Assembly: GCA_018715295.1 (NCBI GenBank) | Contig: DVLY01000170.1 | Location: forward strand, 1-5,637 | DNA: 5,637 nucleotides | Reading direction: 5' to 3' | DNA from: Candidatus Merdimorpha stercoravium | GTDB taxonomy: Bacteria; Bacteroidota; Bacteroidia; Flavobacteriales; UBA1820 | Shown: positions 1 through 5,637 of the stretch, piece by piece | How positions within the stretch are numbered: the stretch's first letter is position 1 | Layout: every line of letters starts with the position of its first letter | Translations under genes and position numbers: made by a program | Notes under the pieces: model-generated | Seen by the model: the letters and a program-made list of their open reading frames with translations, nothing else | The model's database searches: none | Told to the model about the DNA's origin: nothing

Positions 1-77
1 CCGTAGGTCTTGTCCATCTTTTCGAGAATGGTCTTCAGCGAGGCCATTTTCGCACTTTTATTGTTGTCTTCGCTCAT
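1..77 (-). CDS. recA: Probable RecA recombinase, N-terminal fragment (runs off the left edge)
   Basis: Read leftward from an ATG at 77, the first 25 codons give MSEDNNKSAK followed by MASLKTILEKMDKTYG, and the frame is open to the window edge. RecA proteins of Bacteroidota begin with a short, polar, variable leader followed by a helix of the type 'LK..LEKMDK.YGKG', just before the core ATPase domain, and this fragment matches that pattern. RecA is the cytoplasmic strand-exchange ATPase of homologous recombination. No Walker motif lies inside the window, so the call rests on the N-terminal helix alone. The start is supported by an A-rich leader (GGTAAAACAATCTCGAAAAC) and a TACATTTG -7 box 24 bp upstream. 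A different protein with a similar charged N-terminal helix cannot be excluded. Confidence 0.72.
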   Translation of the reverse strand, partial: MSEDNNKSAKMASLKTILEKMDKTY

Positions 78-100
78 GTTTTCGAGATTGTTTTACCAGC

Positions 101-108
101 CAAATGTA
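101..108 (-). promoter_or_regulatory. Promoter -7 box upstream of recA
   Basis: On the minus strand 108-101 reads TACATTTG, a full match to the Bacteroidota -7 consensus TAnnTTTG. It would place the transcript start near 92-97 and give a leader of about 15-20 nt before the ATG at 77. I see no convincing -33 TTTG at the usual 19-21 bp spacing. The same octamer occurs upstream of the neighbouring lipoprotein gene. Confidence 0.55.
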
Positions 109-272
109 CGGATTTTCCGGGGATCGTCCCGCATCGCGTTTACTTTTTGCCCGGGAAAGGAGAATTGTTTTGCCGGGGGCCCACCGGAGGGCTGTTTTTC
201 AGATGGATTCGTCGTCGTAGAGGTACCGGTTGCGGAGGGGAGGAAAATTTGCTCCTTAAGTTGGGGTGGGGA

Positions 273-285
273 ACCCTGTCAGGGT
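273..285. repeat. Small palindrome ACCCTG-T-CAGGGT
   Basis: Positions 273-278 and 280-285 are exact reverse complements around a single T. As RNA this would form about 5 bp with a three-base loop. It lies 12 bp to the left of the much longer inverted repeat at 298-332, so the two hairpins would follow each other in a leftward transcript leaving the lipoprotein gene. No T-run follows on either strand. Confidence 0.45.
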
Positions 286-297
286 GCGGGCAAGCGT

Positions 298-332
298 TCC
301 ACCGGCGAGCTCCGCAGGAGCTCGCCGGTGGA
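298..332. repeat. Perfect 16 bp inverted repeat, terminator-like hairpin without T-tract
   Basis: Arms 298-313 (TCCACCGGCGAGCTCC) and 317-332 (GGAGCTCGCCGGTGGA) are exact reverse complements separated by GCA, so either strand could form a very stable GC-rich 16 bp hairpin with a three-base loop. It begins 39 bp past the stop of the leftward lipoprotein gene and lies about 220 bp before the recA start, where a transcript-ending or 3'-end-protecting structure would be expected. There is no T-run on either side, so it is not a standard intrinsic terminator. A dispersed palindromic repeat is the other reading; no second full copy occurs in this window. Confidence 0.7.
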
Positions 333-371
333 CGAGTTTCCGAGGCAAAATTGCCCGGTAGAAATGCCGGT

Positions 372-698
372 CTATTCTTCGGGAGCCGGAGGCGGCGTAG
401 GCAAACCGGCTTCGGGAGCTTGCACTGCAGGAAGCGGCTCGGGCGGTACAGGAGCAATCCCTTCCGGTCCCGCTTGGGGACGGGGAGCAGGTGCAGGCGC
501 CCCCGGCTGGTGTTTCGGCGGGCGGGGCGGTTTGCCCGGCTTGCCGGGTTTGGGCGCTTTCCCGGGGTGCGGCTTGTGCGGACGGTATGCGGGAGGTGGC
601 GGTCCCGGGGTGGGATGTGGCGGACGAACCGCACAGGAGTCAAGGGACAGCACCAATACGAGGGCGAGCAGTCCCCAAAGGAATCGTCGAGTTTTCAT
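372..698 (-). CDS. Small proline-rich lipoprotein of unknown function
   Basis: The 108-residue product is not a family I recognise. It starts MKTRR, followed by a hydrophobic stretch (residues 6-19) and a lipobox-like LDSC with Cys22, so it is predicted to be exported and lipid-anchored. The mature part is about 40% proline (35 of 86 residues). Its first half (residues 25-77) is basic, rich in Lys, His and Arg with no acidic residue. The last 30 residues carry only Glu charges. The chain is probably extended and disordered, perhaps a spacer or a wall- or envelope-contacting tail; that role is inference. The frame is open upstream to an ATG at 755, but that start would bury the signal peptide and precede the promoter boxes, so 698 is chosen. 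The gene lies 131 bp downstream of aroB on the same strand. Confidence 0.75.
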   Translation of the reverse strand: MKTRRFLWGLLALVLVLSLDSCAVRPPHPTPGPPPPAYRPHKPHPGKAPKPGKPGKPPRPPKHQPGAPAPAPRPQAGPEGIAPVPPEPLPAVQAPEAGLPTPPPAPEE

Positions 699-704
699 GG
701 CAGC

Positions 705-756
705 CAAAGGTATGATACTGTCCAAATGTAGGGAATTATCCGCTTGCCTTGCCAAA
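705..756 (-). promoter_or_regulatory. Promoter region of the lipoprotein gene with two candidate -7 boxes
   Basis: On the minus strand two octamers fit TAnnTTTG: TACATTTG at 730-723 and TACCTTTG at 712-705. The upstream one has a TTTG at 756-753, separated by 22 bp, slightly longer than the usual -33 spacing, and would give a leader of roughly 15-20 nt. The downstream one lacks a -33 partner and ends 6 bp before the ATG at 698, so its transcript would be nearly leaderless. The upstream box is the likelier promoter. Confidence 0.55.
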
Positions 757-829
757 AATGGCCGAGGATTTTACTTGCCCGGCAAACGCATTCCCCCGAT
801 TCTGGCTTCCCAAAGGGGAGAAGTGTCTT

Positions 830-1927
830 TTATTCTTCCCTGGGAGTAGGTTCAGCGCCCGGCTTGTTGTAAAACAGGATCGAGCGGCGGATCGCTTCCG
901 GGTCGAGGTAATGGTCGATCGAGGCCTCGCCGATGGCCTCCAGCAGGGTGAAGTTGATGCCCTTCCGCGAGTTTTTCTTGTCGTGGAGCATGATCTCCAG
1001 GATCTGCGGGATAGCCTGCACAGGCACCTCGACCGCGCCGTAAAGCCCCTTGACATAGTCGCGGAAAGCCGGGGCAAACGCCTTGTCCAACGTGCAGAAC
1101 TCGCCCGAGAGCCACGCTTCGCACACCATGCCGATGGCCACCGCATGGCCGTGGCTCAATGGGGTGGGCATGCCCATGAAGTAGGTCTCGACCGCATGGC
1201 CGATCGTATGGCCGAAGTTGAGCGTCTTGCGCAGGCCTTTTTCGGTGGGGTCTTCCCGCACCACGTCGTATTTTATCTTGACCGAATCGTAGATGAGTTC
1301 TTCGGTCTTTTCAAACGAGAAATCCTTCGTCCCCGAGAGGTCTTCCCAGTGCTTCCGGCTGCGGATCAGCCCGTGTTTGAGCATTTCGGCAAAGCCCGAG
1401 AGGATTTCCTCCTGGGGAAGGCTCGTCAGGAAACCGGCGTGCACCACCACCATGCGCGGCAGGGAGAACAGCCCGATGATGTTTTTGATCCCGCCCAGAT
1501 CGACCCCTGTTTTTCCTCCCACCGAGGCATCCACCTGGGAGAGGAGCGTGGTGGGGATATTGACGAAGGGAATGCCCCGCATGTAGCACGAGGCGACGAA
1601 ACCGCCGATGTCGGTGATCACCCCCCCGCCCAGGTTGATCTGCAGGGTGTGGCGGTCGGCTTTCAGGTCGCAGAGCGCTTCCCAGATCTGCCGGCAGGTA
1701 TCCAGGTTTTTGTACGATTCGCCGGCGGGGATTTCCACGATCTCGTAGTCGGTGAGCGAGGGTACGTTTTCGGCCAGCATCGGCAGGCAGTGTTCGTGGG
1801 TATGGGTGTCGCACAGGATGACGATCCGGGAGAACTCCTCCCGGTTTTCGCGCAGGAAAGCCTCGAGGCGGGCAAAGCCGTCCGCACCGAAAGCTACCTG
1901 GCAACCGTTTATTTCCAGCGGGGTCAT
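830..1927 (-). CDS. aroB: 3-dehydroquinate synthase
   Basis: AroB converts DAHP to 3-dehydroquinate, the second step of the shikimate pathway to aromatic amino acids and chorismate, in the cytoplasm with NAD+ and a divalent metal. The 365-residue product has the usual bacterial length. The N-terminal nucleotide-binding half carries GGGVITDIGGFVAS (100-113) and the substrate signature IPTTLLSQVDASVGGKTGVD (124-143) with Lys139. The metal ligands expected from the family are present: Glu181 (GFAEMLKHG), His240 (LNFGHTIGH) and His259 (SHGHAVAIGM); His244 fits the conserved second His of GHTIGH. His261 sits where many homologues have Glu (HGEAVA). The ATG at 1927 is chosen because the leader before it is A-rich (CGAAAAAACAAGCC) and the product aligns from its first residues. 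It diverges from rarA. Confidence 0.96.
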   Translation of the reverse strand: MTPLEINGCQVAFGADGFARLEAFLRENREEFSRIVILCDTHTHEHCLPMLAENVPSLTDYEIVEIPAGESYKNLDTCRQIWEALCDLKADRHTLQINLGGGVITDIGGFVASCYMRGIPFVNIPTTLLSQVDASVGGKTGVDLGGIKNIIGLFSLPRMVVVHAGFLTSLPQEEILSGFAEMLKHGLIRSRKHWEDLSGTKDFSFEKTEELIYDSVKIKYDVVREDPTEKGLRKTLNFGHTIGHAVETYFMGMPTPLSHGHAVAIGMVCEAWLSGEFCTLDKAFAPAFRDYVKGLYGAVEVPVQAIPQILEIMLHDKKNSRKGINFTLLEAIGEASIDHYLDPEAIRRSILFYNKPGAEPTPREE

Positions 1928-2002
1928 GGCTTGTTTTTTCGTAGCGTTAAAGTTGTTCTAAACCGCGGGGATTCCCCCGGGCAGGGCGAGGTTATCTCGG
2001 GA

Positions 2003-2018
2003 CAAAAGTATAAATTTG
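2003..2018. promoter_or_regulatory. Back-to-back divergent -7 boxes for aroB (-) and rarA (+)
   Basis: The 16 bp CAAAAGTATAAATTTG contains TACTTTTG on the minus strand (2010-2003), pointing to aroB, and TAAATTTG on the plus strand (2011-2018), pointing to rarA. Both fit the Bacteroidota -7 consensus TAnnTTTG and they abut with no gap. Expected starts would leave a leader of about 70 nt for aroB and about 25 nt for rarA. Neither side shows a good -33 TTTG at standard spacing, so either box could be inactive. Confidence 0.55.
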
Positions 2019-2049
2019 TTCGGTTAAAAGCACGACAAAAAACACCCCG

Positions 2050-3333
2050 ATGGACATCACCACCCCTTTGGCCGAACGGATGCGCCCCGACGATTTCGAC
2101 GGATACGTCGCGCAGCGATCCATCGTAGGCCCGGGCACGCCTCTGCGGAGGATCATCGAGTCGGGGTACGTCCCGTCGATGATCTTCTGGGGGCCTCCCG
2201 GCAGCGGAAAGACCACCCTGGCGCACATCCTGGCCAAAAAGATCGACAGGCCCTTTTACAACATCTCGGCCATCAACGCTGGGGTAAAGGACGTGCGGGA
2301 TGTCATTGCCAAGGCTACCGAAGGGGCCAACCTCTTCCAGGCGGCCAAACCGATCCTGTTCATCGACGAAATCCACCGTTTTTCCAAGTCGCAGCAGGAT
2401 TCGCTGCTCTCGGCCGTGGAGCGGGGGCAGGTAACCCTGATCGGCGCCACGACGGAAAATCCCAGTTTTGAGGTCATCCCGGCTTTGCTTTCCCGCTGCC
2501 AGGTGTACGTGTTGGAATCCCTTTCCAAGGACGACCTCATTGCCCTGCTGCACCGGGCGGCCGAACAGGACGAATACATGCGCAAGAAGGACATCGTCTT
2601 CCGCGAATACGACGCCTTGATCCGTATCTCGGGCGGGGACGCCCGCAAACTGCTCAATACCCTGGAACTGGTGGTGAGCTCCGAGACGGGGGACAAGGTG
2701 GAGATCACCAACAAGATGGTGCTGGAAAAAGTGCAGCAAAACCCCGCGCGTTACGACAAGACGGGCGAGCAGCACTACGACATCATCTCGGCCTTCATCA
2801 AATCCATCCGGGGCAGCGATCCCAACGGGGCGGTGTACTGGCTGGCGCGGATGATCGAGGGCGGCGAGGACCTCAAGTTCATCGCCCGACGGATGCTCAT
2901 CCTGGCTTCGGAGGACATCGGCAATGCCAATCCTACAGCCCTGATCCTGGCCAACAACACCTTTCAGGCGGTCTCGACCATCGGCTATCCCGAGAGCCGG
3001 ATCATCCTCTCCCAGTGTGCGACCTACCTGGCCTCCAGTCCCAAGAGCAATGCGGCTTACAAGGCCATCGGCGCGGCGCAGGCCGAAGTCCGTCGCTCGG
3101 GCGACCTCTCCGTGCCGCTGCACCTGCGCAACGCCCCCACCCGGTTGATGAAAGACCTCCACTACGGGACGGACTACGTCTATCCGCACGATCTGCCGGA
3201 ACATTTCGCCCTTCAGGAGTATCTTCCGGAACAGATTGCGGGGACCAAGTTTTACGATCCCGGCCCCAATGACCGGGAAGAGGCTCTGCGCCGATACCTC
3301 AAATCCAGGTGGGGCGAGAAATACCACTATTGA
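2050..3333 (+). CDS. rarA: Replication-associated recombination protein A (AAA+ ATPase, RarA/MgsA)
   Basis: RarA is a DNA-dependent AAA+ ATPase related to clamp-loader subunits; it acts at stalled replication forks and gaps and interacts with SSB. The 427-residue product has the family's usual length. In order it has the N-terminal PLAERMRPDDFDGYVAQ box (6-22), Walker A GPPGSGKTT (48-56), Walker B ILFIDEIHRF (102-111), sensor 1 LIGATTENPSF (130-140), an arginine-finger region ALLSRC (Arg149), sensor 2 GGDARKLLN (195-203), and the C-terminal tetramerisation part with YDIISAFIKSIRGSDPNGA (243-261) and ASEDIGNANP (286-295). All core motifs are intact. The ATG at 2050 follows an A-rich leader (CACGACAAAAAACACC) and directly precedes the conserved PLAERMRP. 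The TatD gene follows after 60 bp. Confidence 0.96.
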   Translation: MDITTPLAERMRPDDFDGYVAQRSIVGPGTPLRRIIESGYVPSMIFWGPPGSGKTTLAHILAKKIDRPFYNISAINAGVKDVRDVIAKATEGANLFQAAKPILFIDEIHRFSKSQQDSLLSAVERGQVTLIGATTENPSFEVIPALLSRCQVYVLESLSKDDLIALLHRAAEQDEYMRKKDIVFREYDALIRISGGDARKLLNTLELVVSSETGDKVEITNKMVLEKVQQNPARYDKTGEQHYDIISAFIKSIRGSDPNGAVYWLARMIEGGEDLKFIARRMLILASEDIGNANPTALILANNTFQAVSTIGYPESRIILSQCATYLASSPKSNAAYKAIGAAQAEVRRSGDLSVPLHLRNAPTRLMKDLHYGTDYVYPHDLPEHFALQEYLPEQIAGTKFYDPGPNDREEALRRYLKSRWGEKYHY

Positions 3334-3393
3334 CCCTTCACTTCGAACCGATTCCGACTACCCGAACCTCTCACAAAACCCAATACTGCGGAC

Positions 3394-4029
3394 ATGAATT
3401 TTTACGACGTCCATACCCACGGAAAGGCTTCGCCGACCGACATCAAAAATGTGATTTTTTCCTGGGACGACCCCGTCTCGCGCGGGTATTACTCCATAGG
3501 AGCGCACCCTTTGTTTTACGAATGGACCAAGGATCTGTATCCCCACTTGGAAAAGATGTGCCGTCCGAAATCCGCCCTGGCCGTCGGGGAGTGCGGGTTC
3601 GACAAGCGCAGCCCGATGAGTTTTTCGGAGCAGTCCGACCTGTTCCTCGCTCACGTCCGCATCGCGGAGCAGCTCGGCAAGCCGCTGATGATCCATTGTG
3701 TGGGGCATTTCAACGAATTGTCGGTCGTGCGGCGCGAGGTGGCTCCCACCCAGCCCTGGATCGTGCATGGATACCGGAAAAATCCCCAACTGGCCGAGTC
3801 GCTGGTGCAGCAGGGTTTTTACTTCTCCCTGGGCAAGGAAGGGGTGCGGCGCGAAGGCCTGCTGGCGGTCATTCCGCTCGATCGGCTGTTTTTCGAGACC
3901 GACGAGGATACCGAACTGACCGTCGAACAGGTGTACCGCGAGGCGGCCGCAACCCTGGGGATCGACTTGGAACAGTTGGCCCGGCAGGTCGAACAGAACT
4001 TCCAAACCGTTTTTCACCCTTCCCGGTAA
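3394..4029 (+). CDS. TatD-family metal-dependent hydrolase (putative deoxyribonuclease), short form
   Basis: TatD-family proteins are metal-dependent TIM-barrel hydrolases, several with 3'-5' DNase activity. This one has 211 residues, about 50 fewer than typical TatD/YcfH proteins, yet the full metal-site set is visible: His7 and His9 (DVHTH), Glu66 (VGECGFDK), His101 (GKPLMIHCV), His125 (WIVHGYRKN) and Asp170 (FFETDED). The shortening lies mainly between the first strand and SIGAHPL (34-40), and in the loops. The ATG at 3394 is fixed by the HxH motif starting at residue 7. The gene lies 60 bp after rarA with no TAnnTTTG box between, so co-transcription with rarA is likely. The substrate cannot be read from the sequence; nuclease activity is a family inference, so I give no gene symbol. 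Confidence 0.9.
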   Translation: MNFYDVHTHGKASPTDIKNVIFSWDDPVSRGYYSIGAHPLFYEWTKDLYPHLEKMCRPKSALAVGECGFDKRSPMSFSEQSDLFLAHVRIAEQLGKPLMIHCVGHFNELSVVRREVAPTQPWIVHGYRKNPQLAESLVQQGFYFSLGKEGVRREGLLAVIPLDRLFFETDEDTELTVEQVYREAAATLGIDLEQLARQVEQNFQTVFHPSR

Positions 4030-4079
4030 GGGCGTGAAAGAAACCCGAACCTTCGGCCCGGGGTCTGGCGCAGATTGCC

Positions 4080-4087
4080 TACCTTTG
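4080..4087 (+). promoter_or_regulatory. Promoter -7 box of deoC
   Basis: TACCTTTG at 4080-4087, in the context GCCTACCTTTGCACC, is a textbook Bacteroidota -7 element (TAnnTTTG). It would start a transcript about 25-30 nt before the deoC ATG at 4121. A -33 TTTG is not evident in the GC-rich stretch upstream. It supports 4121 as the deoC start, because the frame is open back to an ATG at 4034, which lies upstream of this box. Confidence 0.65.
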
Positions 4088-4120
4088 CACCACAGGAACA
4101 ACCAAACATCAAAAACCGCT

Positions 4121-4867
4121 ATGACCGATATTCGACAGTATCTCGATTCGACCTATCTCGAAACGCCTGCCACGGCGGGCATCACCCCGGAAGAATACCG
4201 GGAAAAAGCCCGGAAATACATCCAGGAGGCTATCGACGAACATTTCAAGCTCATCATGATCCGTCCCGACCAGGTGGCCGTCGCCCGGCGGATGATCGAC
4301 GAAAGCCGCAGCGAGGTGCTGGTGGGCACGGTCATCGGATTTCCGGAAGGCACGTATTCGACCGAGGAGAAGCTGGCCGAAGCACGCCGCGCCCTGGCCG
4401 ATGGAGCGGACGAACTGGATTTCGTGGCCGATTATCCCATGTACAAACGCGGCAAGGTGGAATACGTCGCCCAGCAGGTGTACGTGTGTACCGATCTGGT
4501 GCTCCAGGCCGGAAAGACGGCCAAGTGGATCCTGGAAACGGCCGCTTTGCGTCCCGACGAAATCGAGGGGCTCAGTGAGTTGATCCGCGATACGGTGTTG
4601 GACAACTTCGGGGAGGAAGCGGCTCCGCGCGTTTTCCTGAAGACTTCTACCGGGTTTTTCAAGCCTGCCGACGGACGTCCCGGCGGGGCGACGCCCGAGG
4701 CGGTGCGCATCCTGGTCGAGGCCGGGGCTCCGCTGCCGGTAAAGGCAGCCGGCGGGGTGCGCGACCTGAGCGCGGCCGAGCAGATGATCGCTCTGGGAGT
4801 AACGCGCATCGGTACTTCTTCGGCCAGGAAACTGGTGCAGGGGGAGGCTCCCTCGGCACAATATTGA
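4121..4867 (+). CDS. deoC: Deoxyribose-phosphate aldolase
   Basis: DeoC is a class I (Schiff-base) aldolase that splits 2-deoxyribose 5-phosphate into glyceraldehyde 3-phosphate and acetaldehyde, the last step of deoxynucleoside catabolism in the cytoplasm. The 248-residue TIM-barrel protein shows VGTVIGFPEG (68-77), ADELDFV (96-102) with Asp100, the Schiff-base lysine Lys174 in FLKTSTGF (172-179), the second catalytic lysine Lys208 in VKAAGGVRD (207-215), and the phosphate-binding RIGTSS (229-234). All expected catalytic residues are present. The ATG at 4121 is preferred over an in-frame ATG at 4034 because the -7 box and an A-rich leader (CCAAACATCAAAAACC) lie between them and the extra 29 residues do not look like DeoC. 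No deoxynucleoside phosphorylase or regulator is adjacent; cysQ follows after 16 bp. Confidence 0.95.
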   Translation: MTDIRQYLDSTYLETPATAGITPEEYREKARKYIQEAIDEHFKLIMIRPDQVAVARRMIDESRSEVLVGTVIGFPEGTYSTEEKLAEARRALADGADELDFVADYPMYKRGKVEYVAQQVYVCTDLVLQAGKTAKWILETAALRPDEIEGLSELIRDTVLDNFGEEAAPRVFLKTSTGFFKPADGRPGGATPEAVRILVEAGAPLPVKAAGGVRDLSAAEQMIALGVTRIGTSSARKLVQGEAPSAQY

Positions 4868-4883
4868 AAAAACGTTCGTGTCT

Positions 4884-5637
4884 ATGATACCTTCACGGCA
4901 AAAAATACTCCTTACCATGGTCAATGCCGCTACGACGGCCGGAGCCGAGATCGTCAAGGTCAAGTCGGGGCAGTATTCGGTGCGGGAAAAGGCCGACCTT
5001 TCCCCGGTAACCGATGCCGACTATGCGGCGCAGAATACCATTGCGGCAATGCTTTTCCCGCTGGGGATTCCGATGATCAGCGAGGAGAGCGCGGCGGCCG
5101 ATTTTTCGGTGCGGGGGCTTTGGGACCGGGTGTTCATCATCGATCCGCTGGACGGGACCAAGGAGTTTATCAACGGTTCGCACCAGTACGGAGTCAATAT
5201 CGCTTTGGTGGAGCAGGGGACGCCGGTGGCCGGGGTTATCTTTTTGCCCGAGGACGGCCTGCTGTATGTCGGAGCGACGGACTTCCCGGCCCTGCGCCTC
5301 GCGTGTGCAGCCGGGCAGCAGTTCGATTCGCTGGAACAGTTGCAAGGGGTGAAGCTCCCCTGCGGGCCGTATCCGGACCATTATGTGCTGCTGGTGAGCA
5401 AGTCGCGCCGCACGCCGCAGATGGAGGAGTACATTGCGGATTTTGCCCGGCAACATCCCCAGGCGGAGATCCTTCCGATGGCCAGTTGCGTGAAGTACTG
5501 TGCGATCGCCGAGGGGCGCGCCCATCGTTATACCCGTTACGGGAGTGTGATGGAGTGGGATACGGCTGCAGGCGATGCGCTGCTGCGCAGCCTGGGCTTG
5601 GCGCTGTGTTCTATTGCCGACGGGAAGCCGTTGGAAT
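4884..5637 (+). CDS. cysQ: CysQ-like 3'(2'),5'-bisphosphate nucleotidase (partial, runs off the right edge)
   Basis: The frame from ATG 4884 stays open to the window end (251 codons seen). The product belongs to the inositol monophosphatase/FIG superfamily. CysQ members hydrolyse 3'-phosphoadenosine 5'-phosphate to AMP, removing a by-product of sulfate activation. Motifs seen: SPVTDAD (40-46), ISEES (65-69, metal ligand Glu67), FIIDPLDGTKEFI (84-96, metal ligands Asp87 and Asp90), GVIFLPEDGLLYVG (117-130) and MEWDTAAGDALL (223-234, metal ligand Asp226). DGTKEFI favours CysQ over plain inositol monophosphatases. The segment before the last motif reads AEGRAHRYTRYG, where CysQ proteins usually have AEGxADxYPRxG. 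The start lies 16 bp past the deoC stop behind an A-rich run, so co-transcription is likely. Probably only the last few to about 20 residues are missing. Confidence 0.9.
   Translation, partial: MIPSRQKILLTMVNAATTAGAEIVKVKSGQYSVREKADLSPVTDADYAAQNTIAAMLFPLGIPMISEESAAADFSVRGLWDRVFIIDPLDGTKEFINGSHQYGVNIALVEQGTPVAGVIFLPEDGLLYVGATDFPALRLACAAGQQFDSLEQLQGVKLPCGPYPDHYVLLVSKSRRTPQMEEYIADFARQHPQAEILPMASCVKYCAIAEGRAHRYTRYGSVMEWDTAAGDALLRSLGLALCSIADGKPLE

Larger units (their letters stand above)
78..371. other. Intergenic region between the lipoprotein gene and recA
   Basis: This 294 bp region holds the recA -7 box (101-108), a small imperfect hairpin (179-192), a small palindrome (273-285) and a long perfect inverted repeat (298-332). 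I found no open frame with a credible start and product on either strand. No tRNA or known small-RNA shape was recognised by eye. Confidence 0.6.

Noticed and set aside
179..199. Plus-strand hairpin GCCC-ACCGGA-GGGC followed by TGTTTTT, resembling an intrinsic terminator
   Set aside because: The stem is only 4-5 bp, and no plus-strand gene lies upstream for it to terminate; it is antisense to the recA upstream region. Most likely chance.
199..255. Minus-strand tail ending NRYLYDDESI before a TGA at 199-201
   Set aside because: It resembles the C-terminus of a real protein, but a TAA at 256-258 closes the frame with no start between. It could be a gene relic, but 19 codons are too few to claim one.
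806..820. Small hairpin just after the aroB stop (CTTCCC-AAA-GGGGAG on the plus strand)
   Set aside because: Six pairs including a wobble, with no T-run on the leftward transcript, so it is too weak to call a terminator.
10..849. Plus-strand open frame across the recA start, intergenic region and lipoprotein gene
   Set aside because: It lacks a promoter box and runs antisense to a frame with signal peptide, lipobox and promoter. Its Gly/Ala-rich middle is simply the complement of the proline codons.
749..2128. Long plus-strand open frame across aroB
   Set aside because: It is the antisense shadow of aroB. The protein has no recognisable motif, is rich in residues expected from GC-rich antisense reading, and runs through both the aroB start and the divergent promoter.
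1924..3327. Long minus-strand open frame opposite rarA (467 codons)
   Set aside because: RarA on the plus strand has every AAA+ motif in order. The antisense product shows no domain and crosses the promoter region between aroB and rarA.
4045..4056. CCGAA-CC-TTCGG palindrome between the TatD gene and deoC
   Set aside because: A five-base stem with a two-base loop and no T-run is expected by chance in GC-rich sequence.
4109..4963. Minus-strand open frame opposite deoC and the start of cysQ
   Set aside because: It is antisense to two well-supported enzymes and has no family features. The same applies to the minus-strand frames at 3358-4101 and 4893-5525.

Overview
The window looks like an ordinary housekeeping stretch of a Bacteroidota chromosome, most likely Alistipes-like (Rikenellaceae). 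Four things point that way. Upstream regions carry the Bacteroidota -7 promoter box TAnnTTTG. Gene starts are preceded by A-rich leaders with no Shine-Dalgarno sequence. The coding sequence is GC-rich. The protein families and their variants also fit. The phylum call is firm; the genus is a guess from memory of related proteins.

Layout: the left third is read leftward (minus strand). It holds aroB (3-dehydroquinate synthase), then a small proline-rich lipoprotein with its own promoter, then a roughly 290 bp intergenic region with a strong hairpin, then the first 25 codons of what is probably recA, cut by the window edge. From position 2050 everything is read rightward: rarA (AAA+ ATPase of stalled forks), a short TatD-family metallohydrolase, deoC (deoxyribose-phosphate aldolase), and a cysQ-like 3'(2'),5'-bisphosphate nucleotidase cut by the right edge.

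Transcription: aroB and rarA diverge from a 122 bp intergenic region in which two opposite -7 boxes lie end to end. rarA and the TatD gene probably share a transcript. deoC has a clear -7 box of its own, and cysQ follows 16 bp later, so deoC-cysQ is probably one unit. The genes serve separate core jobs: aromatic amino-acid synthesis, replication repair, nucleoside catabolism and PAP removal. I see no integrated pathway.

I found no mobile element, CRISPR array, RNA gene, defence cassette or other evidence of a novel system. The least explained parts are the proline-rich lipoprotein, the long perfect inverted repeat downstream of it, and an altered motif in the CysQ homologue.
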